A stretch of 64,000 bases of DNA from Sipunculus nudus (taxonomy: Eukaryota; Annelida; Sipuncula; Golfingiida; Sipunculidae). The notes beneath the pieces are model-generated. The model was not told the DNA's origin and made no database searches. It saw nothing but the letters and a program-made list of their open reading frames with translations. Location: contig CM049308.1 in NCBI GenBank assembly GCA_026874595.1, positions 95,900,624 to 95,964,623 of the forward strand, read 5' to 3'. Of this stretch, positions 24,601 through 37,500 are shown piece by piece; within the stretch, counting starts at the first letter, position 1, and every line of letters starts with the position of its first letter. Position numbers and translations under genes: made by a program.

Positions 24601-25130
24601 GGGAGGACTACTAAAAATCGTCCGAGTCTGTCTAGCTGTCCCTCCGACCAGCCCCCTTATTTTACCAAAACTCTCTGAAACCCCGGCTGCGTTCATCACA
24701 AAATTTTGCAGACTTACTGATCACGTGACTTGCCTGTAGGTGGAGGCATCTTTGGTGAACAACTGCATGGTCTTTTCCACCTAAACTCAAATAAGTCAGT
24801 AGCCATGAACACCTTAGTCTTCAAATTATAGGATTTCTTGGATCTAGGGGGATCTATATTGAATGGAATTATTTTCAAACTTTTAGCCTTAAATTTCATA
24901 ATTTCACGCAATTTCCATATAAAGTCTGATAAGCCCAAAAAATTCATAATTTCACGAAATTTCATGTATGGTGCAAAATTTGTTACTTTAACTGAGGAAC
25001 CGCTGCAGCAATCCTGACCATATTTGGCACACACGTTTCATCATGTGGCTTCTATGTGATTTTCAAGCCTTCCCAAATTTGGCACGCATGTTTTATCACG
25101 TGACTTCTATGTGATTTTACCCCACAGATT
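24601..25130. repeat. Dispersed repeat with internal duplications
   Basis: 'cataatttcacg' with 'aatttc' occurs near 24896-24920 and again near 24945-24965. 'cttctatgtgatttt' with 'atttggcac' occurs near 25020-25064 and 25075-25120. 'gaggaaccgctgcagcaatc' is typical of the same broad family as 43260-44230. The 106-residue minus ORF here (24714-25034) follows from these repeats. Confidence 0.5.
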
Positions 25131-27748
25131 CTATCACTCTTCTTTCAGTTGAAATGGAATTTTCTGCTTATTCCTTGAGCGTTAAGAAAATATTTAGCCG
25201 TTACTTTTATATTATAGTTATCTGTATCTAAGAAAAAGGCCTCAGTATGAATTGAATGATTTATTTTCAAAATGGCTTCTTCATGCAAATACAAATGTTT
25301 ACCGTCACAAAATTTTACAATTTTAGGTGTGTGCATACTTGTAAAATCTAGTATACCAAACATCCCAGGAACAACAGTAGCTCTTAGAATAAACCGTTAC
25401 AGGCGTATATTTCTTGGCCACAACATTAACAGCCATGCACCCGTCTTTATGGATAACAGCTAAAATGGTATTTTCAGTTTCACTGTTTTTTTGGGTTTTT
25501 TTTTAACCAGTACACCCACAATATTTGAGTCAATGTAAGACCTCGGGTCTCTTGTTCAACTCTGTGCAATTTACGAATAATACAAATTACATCCCCAATC
25601 GCTCCCAGTTAAAAAAGGGTCTTGTGGATGCACAAAAAGCTAATCGTGCATTTTTCTTTTCATGTTCCAGTTTGTACTTTGTCTGTATTTTGACGTTAAA
25701 AGGGGTTCTAGCTAAAGTTAGGGGATATCCGGGCGTCAATGATCACACACGCCATGGCATTTGATAATATCAAGGAGATTCTGTAAGAATTCTTGTTAAT
25801 CTCTGTGGTATTATTGATGAGGAGCTTCACCTGCCAGAAGACTGGTGTCGCTACATAGAATTATCCATTTATAATGCATTTGCACCTGTTTTTTTTAATG
25901 GCCGATTGTAGACACGGTTCTAGATTATTACAGTCTACAAAATCGTAACTGTAAGGACAGAAAGCTCAATCTTCACTTTAATATAGATCCTGATAGAATC
26001 CTCCTTGAGATAGGAAATGAGGTCAGTGTGACCTTTATTATTTTGATGTTAGTTACAGTACAACCTGGAGAATTGAGCGATTTAGAAGGTGGACCTTGCT
26101 TCATCGTGACAGGTCGTGACGGGTTTTCTTAGGAGACCGGAAATTACGTCGCCGTGACGTATGAGCTTCAAGTTTTGGGACAATGACACAAATTCCAGTT
26201 CCTAAAAACCTCTGAAGTCTGATCCATAGCAGGGATACATTTTAACATAAAACCTTTGGATTCAAAACTTTACATGCACACAGGTTTAGGTATTTTTACT
26301 TGGAAACCTTAACATAGTTCACTCTGACCTATATATGTTTTGGTGCTGTTGCCTTTACTCTCATATTCTGCTGAGCGGCATGGCCCATTGACAACTAGTT
26401 TTATTGATATTAAAGTATCATTTTAGGTACTTTCTTGGATGCTTTGGTACCACAAATTCCCTTAACAGTTATAATGTTAATAACATTTAGATAGACTAGT
26501 AGATAATCTTTACTTTCTGCATAGTTTATCGTATATTTAAAGCTATATTAGTTCATCAGAAATTTAAAAATAGCTCTGTTTTAGCTTACCATTTTATTTA
26601 ATCCATAAACTAATATTATGTGTTTCTTTCAGACCTGTTTCATTATCATCATCCAAAGTTTGAAAAAAATAAATAGTTGAAAGATGGGAGAAACTTTTTT
26701 TTAAATCTCATGAACATCAGTCGATCCCTTTATTCAGTAAAAATTGAGATTCGTACAAAAGCACACGTTTCTCTATATTTAATGCATATTATTTAATTTT
26801 TATCAAGGACTGCTGCTTGTGCTGTACAAGATTGGTACCGAGAGTTATAGTTCTAAATTATCATTTTGACAGCTTTTACACATGATGTATAACGACATTT
26901 ATTGTTTAATTCATCTTTATATGACTTACGTTTCAAGACTTAGGGATGTTTTGTTAAACAACTGGCATGTTTTGTTTAACAAATGCTGATAACAATAAGA
27001 ATGTAAATAATATTTAGACAGACTCATCATTCTTTCAATAGTTTAGCCTAGTCAAATAAAGGTAAAATATGTTAAACTGAGACAAATTCACTTACATTTA
27101 TATTTAATTGTTTTGCTGGTTGACTGGTAATTTTGATATTGACAGATAACTGTCACGTGTATACTTTTAGCTCAGCACAGCGCACTTATCAAACGTGACC
27201 AGCATTTGTGAATTTTTACCTGGGTCAGTTCATGACCTTTCCAATAAACAGTTAACTCAAAAGGCACCTATATTTGACAATATTCATGCATTAGTTGCCC
27301 TGAACTTTGCTATTTATGTTGAAATGGATAGCTTTGTGGTTATAAGAATGGTACCAACAATTAAAACCATTAGTACAATATTTAATCTTGTCAATTTATT
27401 TTGTTTAGACAAAATAAATGGACCCACTCACTGAAAGTCTATTTATTTTCAAACATATTTTTATTTTAATTAAGTGTAAGGTAAACTCATTAGGGTGATC
27501 TCTAGCTCATTGTTTCATATTGAAACTGATGCTGGAGTCAATGAACCGTTTAACAGAGATCTGTGCACGGTAGGATTATTTAGCCCTGCATGATTGAGCT
27601 ACGTGACCGATTGGTCCTTTGCCTTTTTTTAAATATGCGGGTTTTTTGTATCCACATTTGGTAAAATGATAGACATTTTTTTTGGTATTACATTATAAAT
27701 AATACACTTGAAATAGATTCATGTGATTTGTTTTCGACATTATGATAT
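25131..27748. other. AT-rich intergenic DNA, no recognisable gene
   Basis: ORFs of 60-80 codons (25145-25764, 27195-27434) show no recognisable domain, and none has a convincing splice context. Confidence 0.4.
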
Positions 27749-27904
27749 TGTTACGAAGACAAATAAATAAGGGGATAATCCTGGGCCGATCCGGGAGACG
27801 GACCCAGGTCGGCGGCGCACACGTCCGGCGTACCAACCGCTTCGCTAGAAAAGCGAGCTTCACTAGCGAGACAGTTCGGTCGGCTTTTATGTCACCCCGT
27901 AACA
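27749..27904. mobile_element. Solo-LTR-like sequence, 156 bp
   Basis: It begins TGTTACG and ends CGTAACA, the TG...CA form of LTR ends with a 7-bp inverted terminus. It is flanked by a 4-bp 'atat' on both sides (27745-27748 and 27905-27908), consistent with a target duplication. The interior is markedly GC-richer than the surroundings. On the minus strand 'cataaaag' near the start could be a TATA-like box. The terminal 'cgtaaca' is shared with the LTR edge of the retroelement at 50168. No internal region is attached, hence 'solo'. A short MITE is the alternative. Confidence 0.55.
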
Positions 27905-27984
27905 ATATCCTTTTGGAAAAAAAGATAAACTAAAATTATTTCATATTCACTTGTATTTTTACGTAACTACGAATATAATTCAGG

Positions 27985-28735
27985 TAAATAAATATGCCTA
28001 AACCAAACAAACATGCACAATTATCACGTCAAAAATATAACTGTACCAAAAAAGCATACCCAATCACCATGTCCAAAAATAAAACTTACCAAATTAACAT
28101 ACCCGATTATTGGTTAACATATACCTGTACCAAATAAACATACACAATTATCATGTCAAAAAATATAACTGTACCAAATTAACATACACAATTATCATGT
28201 TAAAAGTATATAACTGAACCAAATTAACATACGCAATTATCATGTTAAAAGTATATAACTGAACTAAATTAACATACACAATTATCATGTTAAAAGTATA
28301 TAACTGAACCAAATTAACATACACAATTATCATTTCAAAAGTATATAACTGTACCAAATTAACATACACAATTATCATGTTAAAGTATATAACTGAACCA
28401 AATTAACATACACAATTATCATGTTAAAACTATATAACTGTACCAAATTAAAATACACAATTATCATGTTAAAACTATATAACTGTACCAAATTAACATA
28501 CTCATTTATCATGTCAAAAGTATATAACTTTACCAAATTAACATACACAATTATCATGTTAAAAGTATATAACTGTACCAAATTAACATACACAATTATC
28601 ATGTTAAAAGTATATAACTGTACCAAATTAACAAACACAATTGCCATGTCAATAAATATAACTGTACCAAATTAGCATACCCAACTATCAGGTAAAATAT
28701 ATACCTGTGCCACCTACACAATAATCTATATCTGA
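27985..28735. repeat. 45-bp AT-rich minisatellite, about 16 copies
   Basis: The unit is 45 bp (3 x 15), with 'ccaaattaacatacac', 'aattatcatgtt' and 'aaaagtatataactg' in order. Copies at the edges are diverged. Both strands give 15-residue periodic ORFs, which I treat as by-products. Confidence 0.93.
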
Positions 28736-29499
28736 AACAAACCCTCATTTTTTCTGAGTAAACGGCAGCACAGATTGTCGTTAAGGTGTATTTGTTAATT
28801 TTGATGAGTTATTCAGGACTGGTGGCTTCTACTTTACTCTTCATGGAAGAATGCTTTACCTTTTGGATTTTTTTTTGTAATATGTAATAATCATGTAATA
28901 ATTATAATTCTCAAGACAAAAAAAAGGTTAAGTAAATATTAGATTTCGTCGGATCTTTTGACCCTCGTGTCAATTACAGCTTACGATTAATTGGTACTTC
29001 GCACTTGTTCTGGTTTTTGTTGTGTACACGTGACGGTTCTTCCAGGCTGAGACGTGTTTAATCAAATCAAATTATACCGAATAACCTCCAGGAGTATCGC
29101 TGTAAATTTAACTCAAAACCGAAAGTATGTGAATCTGTTTCCGCAAGAAATACCGTTCAAACGTTTTTATAAATATCATAGCGTGTATCATGAGGAGCGA
29201 GCCTTAATTATAAATGCTTGGACATGTACGTTCTGTCTCTGTCTGTGGTCTGGCCCGTGCATGACGGGCTCCATGCATGCATCCAGCGGAAGCTCGCAAA
29301 CATGGCCGTTCTACCAGAAATAAAAATCATCTCACGTATAATATTTGTCCTGGTGATGGAGGAATGTTTTAGGGAGGAGAAAGATGAAGGAAAGGATGGT
29401 GATTGTTATCTGTCGTCAAGAACACGAGAACCTTCTGGAACGCCATCTCTCCGACCTAAAGCTTACGTTTCTTTGGAAAATATGTAATAAATATAGGAA
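28736..29499. other. Spacer, no recognisable gene
   Basis: ORFs at 29054-29323 and 29218-29487 overlap in different frames and show no known motif. Confidence 0.4.
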
Positions 29500-30075
29500 A
29501 CGTTTTATACAAATAAACTGAAAAAGGGTTTGTATACGGAATATAATAAAATGGAAAATGTCCTCTAAGTACAGACGGATTATATAACATAATTGATAAC
29601 AATCTCAATCGTTCCTGATGTAAAAAGATAATAATATGGCCGCCGTCTTCCACGGATAATAACAAAATGGACACACAAGACATGCATAACAACAATGGAA
29701 ACCCTCTCCAAGGAATTACTAAAAACAATGGGACTGATATTTTAAGAAATGAGATGTAAACGAATATCCTTCACGGAAATCAAGATAAAATCTAGAGAGC
29801 GGATTGAAACAACCGGAGAAAATGTCTACATTAATAAAAAAATGGAGAAGCTAGTGGGAAAAAAGCAAAAATGAAAAAAAAATTACCTAGATGGATTATA
29901 TCAAGAATAAAACCGGAACGGAGTAACAATTGGAAAAAGTTGTGTCATAAGGATTAAGGCAATACGAGTTAGGACAAAATGGAGAAAAGAGTTTCAAACG
30001 GAGTATAATAAAATGGAGAAAAACTCTCATATGTTTTATAACAATATGGAGAAAAGAATTTTATCTATATAACAC
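29500..30075. repeat. Strongly degenerate tandem repeat
   Basis: Phrases such as 'ataataaaatgg', 'aaaatggagaaaa' and 'acggattatat'/'acggagtataat' return at irregular 50-60 bp intervals, the clearest at 29536-29580 and 29975-30055. Probably an old minisatellite. Confidence 0.4.
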
Positions 30076-30642
30076 AGTGTGGTCAAGGTTGGTCTCAGTG
30101 GAAATATACAAAACGGGATTAAGAATGCATGCAGTGCACGGATAAACGCATCCCTTTGTGAGATCAAAAATTTTATTATCAATGTAAATACAATTTTATT
30201 GATTGAATTATGTTATCATTACTAAAACATAATACCAGATCTTTAAATCATACGAAAAAAATTAAAGTAAATATTATACAAAAAATCTGAAAGAAATTAG
30301 ACTATGTAAATGTTAAATATTTAAATATATCTATACGTAATTAAGAAATTGCTAATTGATTCACAATTATTATACTATTCCTGTAGGAATTGTGAAGAAA
30401 CTACATTCGTTTATAAATTATTACGGAAGTGCAATCGCTCTGTTGTTGAAAGAAATGTGCACCTGTAACATATATTGATATTCATATATTATACGGTCTG
30501 CACAATTAAAAGGTATAATACTTGTATACTTTTGAACAAACAACTCCCCGTCATGTTGTCAGGAAGGAAATATATAAATGCTGGTGATTTCATGAAGATG
30601 CAAATAAGAGTGGTGTAACAACAACGAAGCAAAACCTAAGAT

Positions 30643-30905
30643 GTCATAATGAAGCATGTCATAATGAAGCATGTCATAATGAAGCATATCATGAGGAAAC
30701 ATATCATTATGAAGCGCGTCATAATGCAACACGTTATAATGCAGCATATCATAATGAAGCGCGCCATAATGCCGGATGCCATTATACAGCACCTCATAAT
30801 GAAGCATGTCATAATACCGGACGTCATAATGTAGGACGTCATAATGAAGCATGTCATAATGCCGGACGTCATAATGTAGCACATCATAATGCAACATATC
30901 ATAAC
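30643..30905. repeat. 15-bp minisatellite, ~18 copies
   Basis: The unit 'cataatgaagcatgt' (15 bp = 5 codons) has many point variants (gccggacgt, gtagcacat, gcaacatat). It yields Met/Ile/Cys/His/Tyr-periodic ORFs on both strands, none convincing as a gene. Confidence 0.95.
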
Positions 30906-31166
30906 GAAGCGTTGCCCTGTGACGGCTTAAAGAAAGTAGTATCTGACTGAACTGCCAGTACAAGTCAAAGTTCTGCCACTTCTGGAATTTAATGAAAGGA
31001 CGCCATCTCTGCTATATCGGGATACTGGTGAGTAAACATTAATGTATTAATCCAAGCTATAAATTACATCAATAGATTTACAACAAGAATTGTTTCACAA
31101 AACCATTAATAAACACGACTATTCCAGCTTCCAGTCATCTGTATACATATGCAGTTGATTAAATTT

Positions 31167-31222
<56 letters not shown>

Positions 31223-32983
31223 ATTATATGCCCCTGCCAGGTGCCGAGGCGATATATTTCCCCGAATCGGTTGGTTTGTCCGTTAGCAAATAATATTTAA
31301 CATTTTATCTTAATGGATTAGGGTATAAAACCCAAGAAATAATCCATTATCTTTTTATTTTATCTGAATCACCATAATATATTTACAATTTCAATGATTT
31401 TTCCATTGTGGACCATTCATTGCCATTTGGTGCATGCTGAATTTGACCTAGAGCTCATGCACCTGTGAACCTGGCTGGTCAATTGTGAAAATGTGTAAAC
31501 AGGAACACGTTAATACCCTTGCAGAGGTGAGGTATACATGCAGACGCTGACAACAGTTCGATAGTCAGCTTGTGCAATCACCAATCACACACATAAAATT
31601 ATAAAATTAATTTTCAGACATGTACGTTTGTCAGTATGGTTCAAAGTCTCTCTTCACAGCTGTTATATACGAACTTTTAATTATATATAGAGTCTACTAG
31701 AGTCTACTATAGTCTGTTCCACAATGGGGTGCCCCTTGAAATTTTGTAAAACTCACAGATCACAGCCAGAAAAAAAGATGCAATGGGTGAATGATTCATA
31801 GGCCTAATTTACTGGAATGAATTCAAAACAATACCGTGTAAAATATTTTAGTAATTCAATAAAATCAATATATGAGTATTTTCCACATCTCAACCAAACT
31901 GATGAAGGCCAATTTCAATAGTCACATGCTCAAACAACTACATTTAAAAGCTGGTGATTGGTCGTTGAATGTCATAAATATTCTCTAAACTGTTATTGTC
32001 AAAATGAGGCTGTCAGCACATGTGAGACGCCATGTCACGTAGCCAAAAAGCTCAGAAGACAGAGAATACAAAATATAAATGTTGGTTTTTGTTTTGAAGT
32101 TTTACATCTAATATAAGGCCCTCGTCAGCTTTAGTGGGAAATTATATGAAAATATTTATATTCAAGAAATTAACTGCCAAATTTCAATGGGCACCTTCTG
32201 GTGGAGCAGACTCTAATATGAAAAAAAGGTGAGTCATGAAGTGAAGTATTTCACATCAATTGATAATTTAACAACGAATAACAATGAAGGAAAAATATTT
32301 TCTTTGATTAAAAGAATTCAAATTTACCATACTGCATATATAAACCCATGTGTTGTTTTAACATGTTGTTAATTTTTTAACATTCCATGTGATCCCACCT
32401 AAGAATATACTCATATATTACAATCGTGCATTACAAGCCACGTACTTTTGCCTTACGTGCTCGGTATATAACCCTTTACATAGCCTATAGCACTTCAAAG
32501 AAATCATAACTCTATTTTAAAAAAGTTGATTCTTTTGTTTTAGTGACTAGATAAATCTAATGGTATATTGAAATGCATAAAAATACAATTATATAGATAT
32601 AATCAAAATTCACAGAACAGGGAAGAATTTTTTACTTGAAATGATTTCCGCTTTAAATTCTGCTCGCTGTTTATAAGGATTCTAATCAATATGCAGACAT
32701 GAGAATTGACGCTGACTGAGCATTGCATGTGGTTAATGACAGATTAAACAGTAATACAAATTTTATCACATAAATGAACCTTCCATATTCAATTATTTAT
32801 TATATATATAACTCTACCTTACGTTGTATAATGAAACTCATAAACGGGGTTCGAATTGATATCAATCACACATATACAGGGATAATGCGTGGATGTTAAT
32901 ATATATTGCATGGGAGTTCGCGTGACCATGCAGCGTGTCCAATAACTAATGACTGAAGCCAAGGAAGCTACACGTCTTTTTGG

Positions 32984-33035
<52 letters not shown>

Positions 33036-33218
33036 TATCATTCATCTATTTTTCTTATTTTTCTATAAGCTGTTGGAGTGATTTCATTAGATTAATATAT
33101 GTTAAGAAATCAGAGCTATCATAGCAATGAATATTTATAAAAATGCAGAAAATCAAATTTTGTCAGACATATTTACCAATTTATACGTATAGTATCGGGC
33201 AACATGCATATATGCATA

Positions 33219-33271
<53 letters not shown>

Positions 33272-34319
33272 TTGCATGTATATATACCGGCCATTTTTAT
33301 AATTAATCTTTATTAAACGCTATAGCTGGTGTAGGTTCACTCGGTCTCCACAAACACTAGATGATACCGGCTGAACGTGAACTGTGCCGTTGTTTTCGGT
33401 TTTTACAACAGATAACATATTTACACATTTATGTGCCAGCAGGAGTTTTTGTAGCTGTATATCTGTTCTAGCGGTGCTAGGCCTCAAGATGCACGTACGA
33501 TAGAGTTTGGCGGGCTCTCATCCTGAGTACAGGTCTATGGTCTCTCTGTCGTTAATGACAGGACTTCTTTTTCATCACGCCTGCGTTTCACCCCAAGCCT
33601 CTTTAGCCTTAAGACACCAGCTTAGTGAAGCTTCCTTAAGCGATTATTTCAGACCAAAAGCATGTCCATGGAGGATTACCGTAAACCACCCAAACTTGAA
33701 TTGCGCGTCTAGCTCTCATTTTCCCAGAGTAAAGCCCAATGCTTGGAATGTTTCGTTAGTGTGATGTACAACACTGTACAATTCATAATTCCAAATTTGT
33801 GATTCTTGTTGGAGTTTACATGTGGACAAAGTTAGCAGAGAGATTTATTGTGAGTCGTTCTTGTGAAGAATCGAAGCTAAGGTGAGGTCTCGTTTACAAT
33901 TTATCTCAGCAGAGGTGTGAAATGTGAGCTCAGTCAATGAACAGTTCAACAAGCATTACTTCACACGCAGCTTTACTGATCAGTCTTTTTTTGTCGTTCA
34001 TTTGGGGTGGTCTGCACAGAACAGTCCAGATTTTGATACATTCTTTGTAAATTGCTTGGTTTATCGAGCCACAGTGTAGCTCTGACGTTAGCCACTGATT
34101 GAAGAGGAAATCTATAAAAAGGAAAGACATACACAGACACCTAAATCTTTGCCCAACTACTTGAGTGACGGAATAGGTTATAAGTTTTTCATGATTTTGG
34201 CGTGATGCATTGTGGACATTAAATCCCCTTACACCCCTGAGTTGGTCCATCTGTAAGTGTTACGTATGGTGGGTGAGTAAAGGCTCTGATTTTTCACACT
34301 ACCAATTGAATTAAGTGGC
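30906..34319. other. AT-rich intergenic DNA with microsatellites
   Basis: It contains (GA)n at 31170-31219, (AT)n at 32987-33032 and (AT)n at 33221-33263. The 85-residue ORF at 33507-33764 is not recognised. No other structure was seen. Confidence 0.45.
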
Positions 34320-34610
34320 TGCCATATTGCGTGTGTATCCGAGCAGACGGCTGCCGTCCGCGAGCGCGTCACGCCAACTCACGCGCGTTCCCCCGCGGCG
34401 GCGAGACCTCACGTGAAAGTGAGCGTGCGGTCGTCTCCACGACACCGCCATCTGTCGCCCAGTGGGGAAGCCACTTTAATGCCGGTAATAGGATTGAAGA
34501 TCTCATGGCTTTGTTGGTTCTTTCTTTTGCGATCTCTCTCAGGTGTTGATATGATATTATGAGGATATTTACGGTATTCCTGAGCTCGCCACGCTCGGCT
34601 CAATCAAGAG
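34320..34610. other. CpG-rich segment in AT-rich surroundings
   Basis: The segment has many CpGs (for example 'cgtccgcgagcgcgtcacg' and 'cccccgcggcggcgagac') against AT-rich flanks. It may be a regulatory CpG cluster or a transposon remnant; the sequence alone does not decide. Short ORFs on both strands show no domain. Confidence 0.35.
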
Positions 34611-34849
34611 AAGCCTTACCATACAGACACGAAACCCTAGAATATCAACCTAACTATATCCCTTCAGCTGCAGAGTGCCAGTTCTAGGAATAATTTATCA
34701 TACATTGTACATTTCAGATTTCATGCATAATTGCGTGTATTCATCCTTTTTTTATTAAAAACATCTTTTCATCATCAATGTTCGATATTAACGTTAAAAT
34801 GAATAATTATAATAATAATATTTAAATTAATTTTAATATAAATAAGGTG

Positions 34850-34893
<44 letters not shown>

Positions 34894-34933
34894 TTTATAG
34901 TATTTGTTATAATTGCTGTTATTATTATCATTA

Positions 34934-34980
<47 letters not shown>

Positions 34981-34982
34981 AT
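34850..34982. repeat. Opposed (AAT)n and (ATT)n microsatellites
   Basis: An AAT run (34850-34893) and an ATT run (about 34935-34982) face each other across about 40 bp, so they are self-complementary and could fold as a hairpin. Confidence 0.95.
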
Positions 34983-36072
34983 TGTAATAGACAAATAGAT
35001 TTATAATGATACAATACAATACACTAATTTGCATATCACCGGCACTTGGTGTAAAGTCTGCCCTGGAGGCGCTAGCTAGCTTCCGGTCTGACATTTCTGG
35101 GCTGACTCGTCTAAGACGTCATGGTGAAGGTCTGGCCAGGTCACCAGACATGGCGCGTGCTGCAGCCCGCAGGTCACGGTCACCATATTTTTTAGTATCA
35201 TTCTGACAGAGTGAAATTCTCCAACACATAAATTAATTGACAGCAAATCCCCCTTTTGTCTTATTCTTTGATAAAAAATACAACTGATGATAATGAATGT
35301 TCAGGTTACCAGTCGGCTTTAATAAATGACATTCTCTGTAGTCCGCTTCATCTCCTGATGTCCAATATTTTTTTTTTTTTTTTTTTTTTTTTTGCTATGA
35401 AAATTTGTATTAGTTACATTTCGAGGGAAACAAATAAAGTATATAATAGAGGATGAAAGGACTTTATTTTCTACAAGGTCAATAAATACCTTCCTTACAT
35501 CTTATTTAAGAAACAGAATTATTTGAAAATATGTGAAATCAGTCTCGTTTTACAACATATCAGACCCACTTATAGGTCATTGGTCACATGCGAAAACAGC
35601 GTTAATTGACAGCTGCTGAATGGATGATGTCATGTAAATACTAAAAATTATAACCAGATAACAAAGATGGCTACTCATGCAGGGACATATCATATATCTG
35701 CCCGTACATTGTGAAGAGACTAAAATGTTGTGATACATAAACTTTGGATTTATTGTGAAATTCTTATAATTAACAGATTAGGTTGTCACTTCCATATGTA
35801 GTTTCTAGAACATTAATGAAAATATTATTTTTTTCAAAAAATTATCTACAAAAGATGTTGACAGCAGGTGGTGAAACGGACTATAATAAGGAAAAACATG
35901 AATTTCGAAGTGAAAAGTCTACTTGACATGACTCATTTCCCTTTTCATGTATTTTAAGTTTTTTTTATAAATTTTTGGAATACTAAAAAAAATGTGAGAA
36001 AAAAGAAAACAGTGGGACGAGAAAGTGCCGATTGTGAACTGCAGGTAAAAATATGATATAAAAACATAAATC

Positions 36073-36110
<38 letters not shown>

Positions 36111-36160
36111 CTTCCGCTGCCCCGATACTAATATATTTTTATACATATGTATATATTTCG

Positions 36161-36194
<34 letters not shown>

Positions 36195-36480
36195 TAACGC
36201 GGCAGCAGTGCATCAGACTTAGGTAAAGATCTATCCGTACAATTTCCGTGTTTAATATTGCTTTTGCCTATACTCGAAAAAAAAATAATTCTTATATATG
36301 TGCGTGCCTAGATACACATTCAGCTGACAAATATTTCAGATGCAGACTGCGCTCTGATCAATTCGAATTTTTAACAAAATTTTGCTAATATATTGAATTT
36401 TTCTGTTTCCATCGTTAAAGTTGACCTCAGATAAATATTAAATAAACGCTGAAAATGATTTAGATTAAGATTGACTAAGT
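34983..36480. other. Intergenic DNA with microsatellites
   Basis: It contains a T run at about 35369-35393, (ATT)n at about 36074-36109 and (AT)n at about 36162-36191. A short GC-richer patch near 35040-35190 has no recognisable coding content. Confidence 0.45.
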
Positions 36481-37500
36481 TTCTCACCTGGTCACACAGG
36501 TGAGGGAACCACGTGACAGCCCGTCCAGGTAGGCCGTTTGATCACCTCAGGCTGATCAAAGAAACGCCGCGGTACCGGGACCACTGTGACGCCGCCTGGA
36601 GGTATTGTCTTGTACAATGTGAAGCCAGGACAAGACTTGATGTTGAAACAAAACCCACCGCTACCAAAATCTGCCATCTTTGTGGTTACCGGGCGCCCCA
36701 ACGACAAGTCGACCACGTCAAACCAATTATTTTAATTAAGAGCACAGCAAGACGGCTTGCAGGGAATTTGCCGCGGAGCAGGGGTTGGTTGGGTGGACGG
36801 TGGGAGGGAGAGCGGAGGGCGGCAGATTGCCCTACACGTGCAGCAACCCCCGGGCGAGTGACGGCGAGGGAAGGTGTGTAATCAGCCCGGGGCTGTCTCC
36901 GTAATCAATAAGTAATAAGAACGAACAGTGATGAAATGAAATGACGCTCCTTTGTGGCTCGGCGCTCATCAGTGACTTGCGTCAGATAAGAAGATTACTC
37001 TTTATAAATAGAGACGACCCGCTCTTCCCGAGCTGGCCGCAGCGCCGAATCACGGGTCGCCAAAACCTCTGAAGTGGCGCTCTCAAATTGAATTAATCTG
37101 GATCTACAAGTAGCTGCAGGGCACCGTATGCTGGCCAAAGGTTTCATTTTTGCAGCCTTCAGAGCCCTGCAGCAAGTCTTGAACAGCACAAGACCTCACA
37201 TGAGGTATGCTCCAGCTAGCAGGCTTTTCATACATAGTTGAGCCAGTCACTCCCAATAAATCACAACCGATTTTCTATCCAATATTCAATTGGTGGTTTA
37301 GCGCTAGTTACTGGATTATAGATGGCATCATCATCAATTAGTGCATGTTCTAAAATCACTTACAGCACGCAAATGGTCCCGGCTGCCTGTCAGGGGCATG
37401 TGTGACGGTGACTGCAGCGTCCAGCGCCGGGCTGAGAGTGCTGAGGGGCGGGACGCGCACCGGGAGGGCGGGAGGTAAAGCCCGGGGGTCACGGACCTAC
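36481..37500. other. GC/CpG-enriched region
   Basis: Two CpG-rich stretches (about 36480-36900 and 37370-37500) interrupt AT-rich DNA. ORFs here (36513-36881 plus, 36492-36716 minus) overlap on both strands and match nothing I recognise. A regulatory region or unrecognised exon is possible. Confidence 0.35.

Noticed and set aside
36492-36881. Overlapping ORFs as an unknown zinc-binding protein (CHLCGYRAP)
   Set aside because: A single C-x2-C with no partner ligands in GC-rich DNA where ORFs arise by chance on both strands.
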